From assembly GCA_963922335.1 (NCBI GenBank), contig CAWUIB010000004.1:124001-188000 (forward strand): a stretch of DNA of 64,000 nucleotides, read 5' to 3'. Position numbers and translations under genes: made by a program. This DNA is from CALBPI01 sp963922335 (GTDB lineage Bacteria > Pseudomonadota > Gammaproteobacteria > Steroidobacterales > Woeseiaceae). Of the stretch, positions 22,270-29,841 are shown piece after piece. Under the pieces are notes generated by a model that made no database searches, was not told where the DNA came from, and worked only from the letters and a program-made list of their open reading frames with translations. How positions within the stretch are numbered: the first letter of the stretch is position 1; every line of letters begins with the position of its first letter.

Positions 22270-24516
22270 ATGACCACACACAATCCACAGACTTATCCAC
22301 AGGTTTCACAACGATTGAAGGAAAAACAAGAGGATAAGGGCAGCGCGATCCCGGTGGCGGTGGATGTGCCACTGAATCAGACTTTTGATTATCTCGCGCC
22401 GAATCCCGCACCGGCTGCGGGAACGCGGGTACGCGTGAGTTTTGGCCGGCGAAATGCGATCGGCCTCGTTTGGGGCCACGAGGTCAGTGCCACAAACCAC
22501 ACAGGCGACCTCAAAACCGTATCCGAATGCGTCGACGAACAACCACTGATCGACTCGGCGACCATGCGCCTGCTCGAGTTTGCCGCTCGGTACTACCATC
22601 ACCCACCCGGGGAAGTCTTCGCCGCAGCCTTGCCCGGCGTGCTGCGCAGTGGCAACGATGTGACGCTTGAACAAGCTCACTGGTCACTCTCCGAAGCTGG
22701 CACTAGCGCCGACAACGAGACCTTGGCCAAGCGGGCGCCGGCTCAGGCCGCCTTGTTGGGCACGCTGCGGGACGCTGAGCATCCGCTCGACGAGACGACT
22801 CTGGATGCCCAACTGGGCCCGCAGTGGCGTCGGTTGCGCAAACCGCTAAACGAGAAAGGCTGGATCGTTGAAACACGCAAGATACGCTTCACGCCTGCCG
22901 AGGTCTCACCGCCCGAACCCGGGCCGACGCTGAACAGCGAGCAAGCCATCGCCGTGGATGCCATCCTCGACGCGAAAGGGTTCTCAAGCTTCTTACTTGA
23001 TGGCGTGACTGGCAGCGGCAAGACAGAAGTTTATCTGGCTGCCATTGCGAACGTGCTCAGTGAAGGTGGGCAGGTCCTGTTGCTTGTCCCTGAAATCAGC
23101 TTGACGCCACAGCTGGCTCGCCGAATCGCTAGTCGACTCGGTGTCGAACCGACACTTTTTCACAGCGGCCTGTCGGAGCGAGAGCGAGCGATGGCCTGGC
23201 TCGCAGCTCGCAACGGCACCCGACAGCTTTTTATCGCAACGCGCTCGGGGGTTTTTCTGCCCTTGTGTCGACCGCGCCTGTTTATCGTTGATGAAGAGCA
23301 CGACAGCTCTCTGAAACAACATGAGGGGTTTCGGTATCACGCCCGCGACCTCGCGGTTTGGCGGGCGCGCGACGCCGACGCACCGATTGTGCTCGGCAGC
23401 GCTACGCCTGCTCTTGAGACTCTGGCAAATGCCAGAGCCGGACGATACCAGCACCTGCGACTGACGCGGCGCGCCGGCAATGCACGTCCGCCGCGCCTGT
23501 CGGTCATCGACATGAACCGCTTCAATGTGATCGATGGGCTTGCGCAACCGGCTATCGATGCGATGCGAGCACACCTCGAGCGTGGCAAGCAGGTGCTGGT
23601 CTACATCAACCGCCGTGGCTACGCACCAACGTTGATCTGCTCCAGCTGTGGTCATATCGCCGAGTGCACGAATTGCGATGCTCACATGACTGTGCACCAG
23701 GGCGCCGGTCGGCTTCAGTGCCACCACTGCGGTCACCGCGAGACGATGCCATCCGGCTGCACGGTGTGCGGCGCGCTGCTCAAACCTCTGGGCGAGGGTA
23801 CCGAACGTGTCGAGCATGCTCTGCGCACGACATTCGCGGAATACAACATTGCGCGTATCGACTCCGACACCATGAGCAATCGCGGGGCACTGGAGAAGGT
23901 GCTCGATGATGCGCGAGCCGGTCGACTCTCCATCCTGATTGGTACGCAGATGCTTGCCAAAGGACACCACCTTCCGAACGTCACGCTGGTCATCATCGTT
24001 AATCTGGATCAAGGGTTTTTCGCGAGCGATCTGCGCGCGAGCGAGCGTCTCGCCCAGTCTTTGGTTCAGGTTGCGGGGCGCGCGGGTCGCGCTGACGAGC
24101 CAGGCGAGGTTTTGGTGCAGACTGCATTCCCCCATCATCCGCTGCTCGCCACGCTTGCGACCGAGGGTTACCCGGCGTTCGCCAGTGCTGCTCTCGATGA
24201 GCGCCGCAAGGCCGCGTGGCCCCCGTACCGGCATCTGGCCGTGTTGCATGCGGCCGCTAAGACCGAACAGCGTGTCGTTCAGTATCTTCGCGCCGCTGGC
24301 GCCGCAATCAACGCGGCAAATGTGGAGGTGCTCGGCCCGGCCCCGGCCGCAATGCTGAGACGTCAAAACCGCTACCGATATCGTCTGCTGTTGCAGGCAA
24401 CGGAACGGCGCTCGTTGCAGGCGAGCCTCGACCAGCTGACCACATGGCTGGCATCAAGACGCGAGGATCACGACGTGCGCTGGTCGCTCGATGTCGATCC
24501 GCAACACGATATCTGA
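22270..24516 (+). CDS. priA: Primosomal replication-restart helicase
   Basis: A 3'-5' superfamily 2 helicase that reloads the replisome at stalled forks. 748 residues from ATG 22270. The N-terminal DNA-binding domain (IPVAVDVPLNQTFDYLAP, RVRVSFGRR), Walker A GVTGSGKTEVY (about 244), Walker B VDEEHDSSLKQ, and a zinc-binding insert with eight Cys (CSSCGHIAECTNC to CTVC, about 457-500) are present, then TQMLAKGHHLPNVTLV. The start is uncertain: similarity begins 26 residues in, and TTG 22315 or GTG 22354 are possible. Choosing a later start would put the DnaA box at 22293 outside the coding region. Confidence 0.95.
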   Translation: MTTHNPQTYPQVSQRLKEKQEDKGSAIPVAVDVPLNQTFDYLAPNPAPAAGTRVRVSFGRRNAIGLVWGHEVSATNHTGDLKTVSECVDEQPLIDSATMRLLEFAARYYHHPPGEVFAAALPGVLRSGNDVTLEQAHWSLSEAGTSADNETLAKRAPAQAALLGTLRDAEHPLDETTLDAQLGPQWRRLRKPLNEKGWIVETRKIRFTPAEVSPPEPGPTLNSEQAIAVDAILDAKGFSSFLLDGVTGSGKTEVYLAAIANVLSEGGQVLLLVPEISLTPQLARRIASRLGVEPTLFHSGLSERERAMAWLAARNGTRQLFIATRSGVFLPLCRPRLFIVDEEHDSSLKQHEGFRYHARDLAVWRARDADAPIVLGSATPALETLANARAGRYQHLRLTRRAGNARPPRLSVIDMNRFNVIDGLAQPAIDAMRAHLERGKQVLVYINRRGYAPTLICSSCGHIAECTNCDAHMTVHQGAGRLQCHHCGHRETMPSGCTVCGALLKPLGEGTERVEHALRTTFAEYNIARIDSDTMSNRGALEKVLDDARAGRLSILIGTQMLAKGHHLPNVTLVIIVNLDQGFFASDLRASERLAQSLVQVAGRAGRADEPGEVLVQTAFPHHPLLATLATEGYPAFASAALDERRKAAWPPYRHLAVLHAAAKTEQRVVQYLRAAGAAINAANVEVLGPAPAAMLRRQNRYRYRLLLQATERRSLQASLDQLTTWLASRREDHDVRWSLDVDPQHDI
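22293..22301 (+). promoter_or_regulatory. DnaA box TTATCCACA
   Basis: It is a perfect strong-class DnaA box, identical to E. coli R1/R4, inside or just before the priA coding start. A near-match, CAATCCACA, lies at 22282-22290. The first perfect box is 177 bases away. Confidence 0.45.
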
Positions 24517-24576
24517 GTGCTGCTGCACAAATTCGCTAGGGCGCGTTACACTGCCGCGCTTGCTTAGGAGTGCCGA

Positions 24577-26328
24577 GTGAAAGAGACCATCATCGAGTTG
24601 TTGAGCGCCGCTCGCGACCATATCGCGGAGGCCAGAGACGTATCTGTCGCCGACTTGCCGGCGGTTGAGCTGAGTCGCACCCGCGATCAGCAACATGGTG
24701 ATTTTGCGAGCAACCTCGCTTTGCAGCTTGCGCGCCCCTTGCGCGACAACCCTCGCAATATTGCCGCAGCTCTGATCGACGCACTGCCCACGCATAGCGA
24801 TGTCGACAAGGTCGAAATCGCTGGTCCCGGGTTTTTGAATTTCTTCCTAAACGCCAGCCAGTCCACGGCGGTTGTGGCACGCATCATCGAACAGGACGCC
24901 GACTTCCCGGAACTGATTGCGGCAGCGCCGCAACGCTATCTGGTCGAGTATGTTTCGGCGAACCCGACGGGTCCTTTGCACGTGGGTCACGGCCGACATG
25001 CGGCGTATGGTGCAACCATCGCGAACCTGTTGCGCCGCGCTGGACACGAGGTGCACGAGGAGTACTACGTCAACGACGCCGGTCGACAGATGGATATTCT
25101 AGCGGTCAGCACACTCATCCGAGCGCTACAAGAATGTGGCAGCGAGATCGCGCTACCGGCAGCCGGGTATCGGGGAAGCTACATCCGGGATATCGCAGCA
25201 GACTGGCTCAAGCGACACGGCGAGCCGACGCTCAGGGCAGCTGACCTACTCGACGCGGCGCCTGAGGATGGTGACGACGATCGCAAGGAAGCTTACGTCG
25301 ATGCTCTGATCCACAATGCCGAACAACACTGGGGCGAGTTCGGCACGCTTCGCACTTTTGCCAAAGACGCGATCCTCGACGATATCCGCGATGATCTGGC
25401 GCAGTTTGGCGTCAAGCCGGATGCTTTTTTCTCGGAGGCGAGTCTCACCACCGGCGATGCGCTTGAAGTCGCACTCGACGCGTTGCGCAAGAACAATGTC
25501 GTCTACGAAAAACAGGGCGCGCTGTGGTTTCGTGCCACCGATTTCGACGATGAAAAAGATCGCGTGGTGGTGCGCGACAACGGCAAGTCAACATACTTCG
25601 CCTCCGATATCGCTTATCACTTGAACAAGCGGCGGCGCGGTTTCGACGTCCTGCTCGACGTCCTTGGTTCCGACCATCACGGCTACGTCGCGCGGGTGCG
25701 TGCAGGACTGATCGCCATGGGCGAACCCGGAGACAGTCTGGATGTTCAACTCATCCAGTTTGTCAGTCTGTATCGTGGCGGCGAAAAAGTAGCGATGGGT
25801 ACACGCTCGGGCAACTTCGTCACGTTGCGTGACCTGCGCCATGAGGTCGGCAATGACGCTGCCCGCCTGTTCTACATTATGCGCAGCCACGACCAGCCTC
25901 TCGATTTCGACCTGGAGCTTGCCAAGTCCAACACCAAAGACAATCCGGTCTACTACATCCAGTATGCGCATGCGCGTATCGCGAAGATCTTCCGCGAGGC
26001 GGCAGAACAATCGCTGACGTGGGATCGGGATGCCGGCATCGCCGGTTTGCCGGAATTGACGAGCAGCTACGAGATCGCTTTGTTGCAGAGTCTCGATCGA
26101 TTCGCCGACATCATCGTTAGTGCGGCTGACAAACGGGCGCCGCATATCCTCGTGAACTATCTCCGCGACCTCGCGGCGGAGTTGCACAGCTACTACAACA
26201 ACAGCGATAAAATCCTGGAAGATGAAGCACCGGTCAGGAATCGACGATTGATGCTAATCGCGGCGGTACGCGTCGTACTGCGCAATGGCCTCAGCATCCT
26301 TGGCGTTAGTGCTCCGGAGCGGATGTAA
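24577..26328 (+). CDS. argS: Arginine-tRNA ligase
   Basis: It charges tRNA-Arg. 583 residues from GTG 24577, with TTAGGAG well placed upstream. The N-terminal Add-1 tRNA-binding domain is followed by the HIGH-type motif in ANPTGPLHVGHGRHAAYG (about 133) and the KMSKS-equivalent VAMGTRSGNFV, then the C-terminal anticodon-binding helices (YYIQYAHARIAKI to the end). The order priA-argS-SPOR gene is conserved in other Gammaproteobacteria such as Pseudomonas. Confidence 0.96.
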   Translation: MKETIIELLSAARDHIAEARDVSVADLPAVELSRTRDQQHGDFASNLALQLARPLRDNPRNIAAALIDALPTHSDVDKVEIAGPGFLNFFLNASQSTAVVARIIEQDADFPELIAAAPQRYLVEYVSANPTGPLHVGHGRHAAYGATIANLLRRAGHEVHEEYYVNDAGRQMDILAVSTLIRALQECGSEIALPAAGYRGSYIRDIAADWLKRHGEPTLRAADLLDAAPEDGDDDRKEAYVDALIHNAEQHWGEFGTLRTFAKDAILDDIRDDLAQFGVKPDAFFSEASLTTGDALEVALDALRKNNVVYEKQGALWFRATDFDDEKDRVVVRDNGKSTYFASDIAYHLNKRRRGFDVLLDVLGSDHHGYVARVRAGLIAMGEPGDSLDVQLIQFVSLYRGGEKVAMGTRSGNFVTLRDLRHEVGNDAARLFYIMRSHDQPLDFDLELAKSNTKDNPVYYIQYAHARIAKIFREAAEQSLTWDRDAGIAGLPELTSSYEIALLQSLDRFADIIVSAADKRAPHILVNYLRDLAAELHSYYNNSDKILEDEAPVRNRRLMLIAAVRVVLRNGLSILGVSAPERM

Positions 26329-26329
26329 C

Positions 26330-26917
26330 ATGGCAAAGCGAAAACGCGCCGGTCGAGCACGGAGCCGCAAGACAGCCGGCGGTCCACACTGGGGATCGCT
26401 GTTTGCTGGCTTCGGTGCCGGGATCACTATCGCACTGTTCGTCTGGATTTATGGTCTTCCGGAGCTGCGGCGGAGCAACGTGTCAGCGCCGACCACAACC
26501 ACCGCGCAGAACGTGAGCGTGCCGTCTGAACCTGCCGAAGCGCCGCCGGAAGTTGTCGTAAAACCACTGGAGGTTACCGGTTCCGAGTACGACTTCTATG
26601 AGCTGCTGACCGACGACCAGGTCGATGTACCGGCCACTGAGACACTCGGACCCCGCAAACCCATCGGCGAAATTTCGGAGCCCGGCTCCTACATTATTCA
26701 GGCGGGCGCATTCCAGAATCGCGACGACGCCGACAGCATGCGCGCGAGGGTAACGATGCTCAATATGCCCGTGCAGATTCAGATCGCACAGGTGCGCGAT
26801 CAGAAGTTCCACCGAGTGATTATCGGCCCAGTGACCAGCCCTGCCCAGGTGAATGACTACCGTCGACGCCTGGCAGCAGACAACATCGAGCATCAGGTTC
26901 GAAAACGTGCCGAGTAA
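26330..26917 (+). CDS. SPOR-domain inner-membrane protein (FtsN-like)
   Basis: 195 residues from ATG 26330, one base after the argS stop. A short basic cytoplasmic end (MAKRKRAGRARSRK) precedes one membrane helix (LFAGFGAGITIALFVWIYGL), a Pro/Glu-rich periplasmic linker, and a C-terminal SPOR domain (SYIIQAGAFQNRDDADSMRA to the end). SPOR domains bind denuded septal peptidoglycan, so a role in cell division like FtsN is likely. Its place after priA-argS supports this. The linker is shorter than in E. coli FtsN. Confidence 0.88.
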   Translation: MAKRKRAGRARSRKTAGGPHWGSLFAGFGAGITIALFVWIYGLPELRRSNVSAPTTTTAQNVSVPSEPAEAPPEVVVKPLEVTGSEYDFYELLTDDQVDVPATETLGPRKPIGEISEPGSYIIQAGAFQNRDDADSMRARVTMLNMPVQIQIAQVRDQKFHRVIIGPVTSPAQVNDYRRRLAADNIEHQVRKRAE

Positions 26918-28091
26918 CGCGCGTGCGGCCGCTGCGTGCGCATTGCTGGTGCTCGCCGGATGCGCAACACCGCCGAGCAAAACCGAACCTGAAGCTGCCG
27001 ATCCCGAGGCGGTGCCAGAGGTAGCCCCCGAGCCGCCTCCTCGCGCACCGGAACCTGAACGTGCAGATCCTCGCTCGCTGCGGCTGACAGTCGCTGCGGT
27101 TGGCGACATCATGCTGGGCACGGACTACCCTGAAAATCGACTTCCGGATGACGACGGTGCCAGCTTTCTCAGTGCGGTTACGCCGGTGCTCTCCAAGGCG
27201 GATATCGCCTTTGGCAATCTGGAAGGGGTACTGGTCGATGGTGGCGAACCCGGCAAACGCTGTAGCAATCCGAGTGCTTGCTACCTGTTCCGATCACCAA
27301 CGCGCTACGCCGCGCATCTCGCAGCAGCGGGTTTTGATGTGATGAGCCTCGCCAATAATCATGCACGCGACTTCGGTGAGGAAGGGCGCGACATGACCAT
27401 GGCAACACTGGATCGCTTTGGCATCCGCCATTCCGGCCGTATCGGCGATATTGCTTCGTGGCAGGTAAACGAACTTAGCGTCGCTATGATCGCTTTTGCG
27501 GTCACCAAAAATTCGTTCAGCATGCTCGATGTTGTGGATGCCGCATTCCGTGTGGCCGAACTTGCGACCACACACGATATTGTCATCGTGAGTTTTCATG
27601 GCGGCGCAGAAGGGCTCGGCGCGCTTCATATTCCGTTCGCAGAAGAGACCTATTACAACGAGCCGCGCGGCGACGTCGTCGTTTTCGCGCGTGCGATGGT
27701 CGACTCTGGCGCCGATCTTGTGCTGGGGCACGGCCCCCATGTCGTGCGGGCCATGGAGCGCTACAAGGGACGACTCATCGCCTACAGTCTCGGCAACTTC
27801 GCGACCTACTACGGCATCAGCGTCGCCGGACTCAAAGGAGTCGCCCCAATTCTCGTCACAACCATTGATGGCTCCGGCGCCTTCATTGAGGGAGAGCTGA
27901 TTGCCACTCGCCAAATCCGGCCCGCCGGACCGACTCCTGATCCAGAGCGCCGCGCCATCCGCGAAGTGCGTCGACTATCCATCGGCGACTTCGGCACGCC
28001 TGGCATCACAGTTCTCGAGGAAGGTGCTTTGTCTGCAGATGAGCGCAGCGAAATTAGAACGGCCGTTCAGCCGCCCGACGCTCGCGACTGA
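26907..28091 (+). CDS. CapA-family (poly-gamma-glutamate synthesis type) lipoprotein
   Basis: 394 residues if read from GTG 26907, which gives a compact lipoprotein signal (MPSNARAAAACALLVLAGC). An ATG at 26853 is open but would spoil the signal. After a Pro/Glu-rich linker comes a metallophosphatase-like CapA domain: AAVGDIMLGTDYP, ADIAFGNLEGVL, MSLANNHARDFGEEG, IVSFHGGAEG, DLVLGHGPHVV and IAYSLGNFATY. The Asp/Asn/His set should bind two metals. CapA proteins act in poly-gamma-glutamate capsule synthesis, but no capB/capC are near, so its own role is unclear. The start overlaps the SPOR gene by 11 bases. Confidence 0.85.
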   Translation: MPSNARAAAACALLVLAGCATPPSKTEPEAADPEAVPEVAPEPPPRAPEPERADPRSLRLTVAAVGDIMLGTDYPENRLPDDDGASFLSAVTPVLSKADIAFGNLEGVLVDGGEPGKRCSNPSACYLFRSPTRYAAHLAAAGFDVMSLANNHARDFGEEGRDMTMATLDRFGIRHSGRIGDIASWQVNELSVAMIAFAVTKNSFSMLDVVDAAFRVAELATTHDIVIVSFHGGAEGLGALHIPFAEETYYNEPRGDVVVFARAMVDSGADLVLGHGPHVVRAMERYKGRLIAYSLGNFATYYGISVAGLKGVAPILVTTIDGSGAFIEGELIATRQIRPAGPTPDPERRAIREVRRLSIGDFGTPGITVLEEGALSADERSEIRTAVQPPDARD

Positions 28092-28486
28092 TCTCGCACT
28101 TGAACGAGCGCGCGAAGGGCCGCGTCACGCAGATCCCACGGGACAAACACATGGTCGTGATAGTAGCCGGCAACGACGTTGGCGGGGATGCTGTCAACGC
28201 GAAGCGCCTCGGCAACCACAGCGGTCAAACCCACTGCCTCCAAACTGGAATGAACACGCAACGTGATTCGGGCGTAAGGCGCTGAAGGCGCGACGACCTC
28301 TGCTGCAAGCGATGCCGGTAGCACCAGCGTTGTAGCTTCCGACTCCTCGCAGACCATGAATGCGCTCGCCCGCAACTCAGCGGACGGATTTTTGACTGCA
28401 GCGAAGACGAACGGCGTCGGCGCGAGCTCGGGAGCCATCTCGGACAAGAGGCTCGAGAGATTGGTTTCACCGACCATCGGCCTCAA
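28067..28486 (-). CDS. ACT-domain protein
   Basis: 139 residues with two ACT-like halves: LAPTPFVFAAVKNPSAELRASAFMVCEESEATTLVL, and YARITLRVHSSLEAVGLTAVVAEALRVDSIPANVVAGYYHDHVFVP cut by HDHVF. This is the small ACT_3/ACT_7 type that binds amino acids. Its start overlaps the ntrX stop by 4 bases, so it may be made with NtrX and sense a nitrogen-related ligand; this is inference. The end overlaps the CapA gene on the opposite strand by 25 bases. Confidence 0.82.
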   Translation of the reverse strand: MRPMVGETNLSSLLSEMAPELAPTPFVFAAVKNPSAELRASAFMVCEESEATTLVLPASLAAEVVAPSAPYARITLRVHSSLEAVGLTAVVAEALRVDSIPANVVAGYYHDHVFVPWDLRDAALRALVQVRDQSRASGG

Positions 28487-29841
28487 TCGTCGCTATTGCC
28501 CGTCTGGCGAAAGTCGACACCCAACGAACGCAGCTTGCGGTACAGATGCGTGCGCTCCATGCCGACCCGCTTGGAAAGCTGGCCCACCTTGCCGTCACAT
28601 AAAATCAGCTGCTGAGTAAGGTAGGCTCGCTCGAATTGCTCACGCGCCTCTCGTAGCGGGAGCGCCAACAAGTCCTGCTTTACCAACGGCTCAACCGGCG
28701 TCTGTGCGACCGCGAGTTCGGATTCGATTTCCTGCAACGACACCTCTTCATCACCACCCGCCAACAGACAGCGCTGCACCATGTTGCGAAGCGATGCGAG
28801 ATTGCCGGGCCATGGATAGTTGCGCAGGCGATTCTGAGCGGCGATGCCGAAGCGCCTGAACTCGAGGCCCTTCTGATCGACCAGCGTATCCACGTAATAT
28901 CGCAGCAGGTCCGGTACGTCCTGGGAGTACTCTCGCAACGCGGGCACCTTGAGGCCCAACACATTGATCGCAGATAGCAAGTCTCTGCGCAATCCATCCT
29001 CAGCCGCCACACGCTCGTAGTCGGCTTGTACCGAAGCAACTACGCGCGCTTCAAACGCCACCGCCTGACTCGAACCAACTGGCGTGAAGCTCCCCTGCTG
29101 CAGCGTCGCAGCGAGTAACGTTTGCACTTTCGGATCGAGATCACTCAGCTCCGAGATGAACAGCGTGCCGCCACCCGCACGAGCCAACAACCCGCTCTTG
29201 GTATCGCCGAACAGTTGCACTTCAGCGTTTTCAGCACTCACCGAACCGGCAGACACACTGACGAATGGCGCATCCGATCCGGCGCCTTTCTCATGCAGAT
29301 ATCTGGCGATCGCCTCTCTTCCACTGCCCGGCTCTCCGGCAATCAGAACGTTGGCATCATGCTGTGCAATCTGCGTCGCGCGCTCACGGAGCTGCCGGAC
29401 CAGCGGACTGCGGCCTACCGGCTCGACGATGCTCATGAGCGGCGAAGGATGTTCGGCGTTCGGTCGGCGTTGACCCTGAGAGAGTCCGCGCTCGACAGTA
29501 CGCAGGAGTTTGGCGAGCGACAGCGGTTTCTCAATGAAATCCACAGCGCCGAGTCTTGTCGCCTCGACCGCGGTATCTACCGTGCCGTGCCCCGACATCA
29601 TCACCACAGGGCACAACCCACCGCCCTCCGAAGACCACTCACGCAGCAGCGTGATGCCATCGGTATCAGGCATCCAGATATCGAGTAACACGAGGTGCGG
29701 ATCAACCGATTCACGAGCTACTCTGGCCTCTGCCGCGTCAGCCGCAACCGTGACGGCATAGCCCTCCTCGGAGAGGATCTCCTGGATCAGTGTTCGAATA
29801 TCCGCTTCATCATCAACAACGAGAATTCTCGATGCGCTCAT
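28483..29841 (-). CDS. ntrX: NtrX-like response regulator with a degenerate AAA+ domain
   Basis: 452 residues: receiver (1-120), AAA+ region (about 140-370) and C-terminal Fis-type helix-turn-helix (LSKRVGMERTHLYRKLRSLG). The receiver looks active: D10, D11, phosphoacceptor D54, S83 and K105. The AAA+ domain is abnormal. Walker A reads GEPGSGRE (169-176), so Arg175 replaces the essential Lys. Walker B reads TLFISEL with Ser230 where Asp is expected. Between LFG (210-212) and GGTLF the chain is about a dozen residues too short and lacks GAFTGA, the sigma-54 contact loop. It probably regulates by DNA binding without activating sigma-54. Its start overlaps ntrY by 4 bases. Confidence 0.88.
   Translation of the reverse strand: MSASRILVVDDEADIRTLIQEILSEEGYAVTVAADAAEARVARESVDPHLVLLDIWMPDTDGITLLREWSSEGGGLCPVVMMSGHGTVDTAVEATRLGAVDFIEKPLSLAKLLRTVERGLSQGQRRPNAEHPSPLMSIVEPVGRSPLVRQLRERATQIAQHDANVLIAGEPGSGREAIARYLHEKGAGSDAPFVSVSAGSVSAENAEVQLFGDTKSGLLARAGGGTLFISELSDLDPKVQTLLAATLQQGSFTPVGSSQAVAFEARVVASVQADYERVAAEDGLRRDLLSAINVLGLKVPALREYSQDVPDLLRYYVDTLVDQKGLEFRRFGIAAQNRLRNYPWPGNLASLRNMVQRCLLAGGDEEVSLQEIESELAVAQTPVEPLVKQDLLALPLREAREQFERAYLTQQLILCDGKVGQLSKRVGMERTHLYRKLRSLGVDFRQTGNSDD

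Noticed and set aside
22993..24366. A 457-codon open frame opposite priA
   Set aside because: No recognisable domain, composition of an antisense shadow, and priA on the other strand has every family motif.
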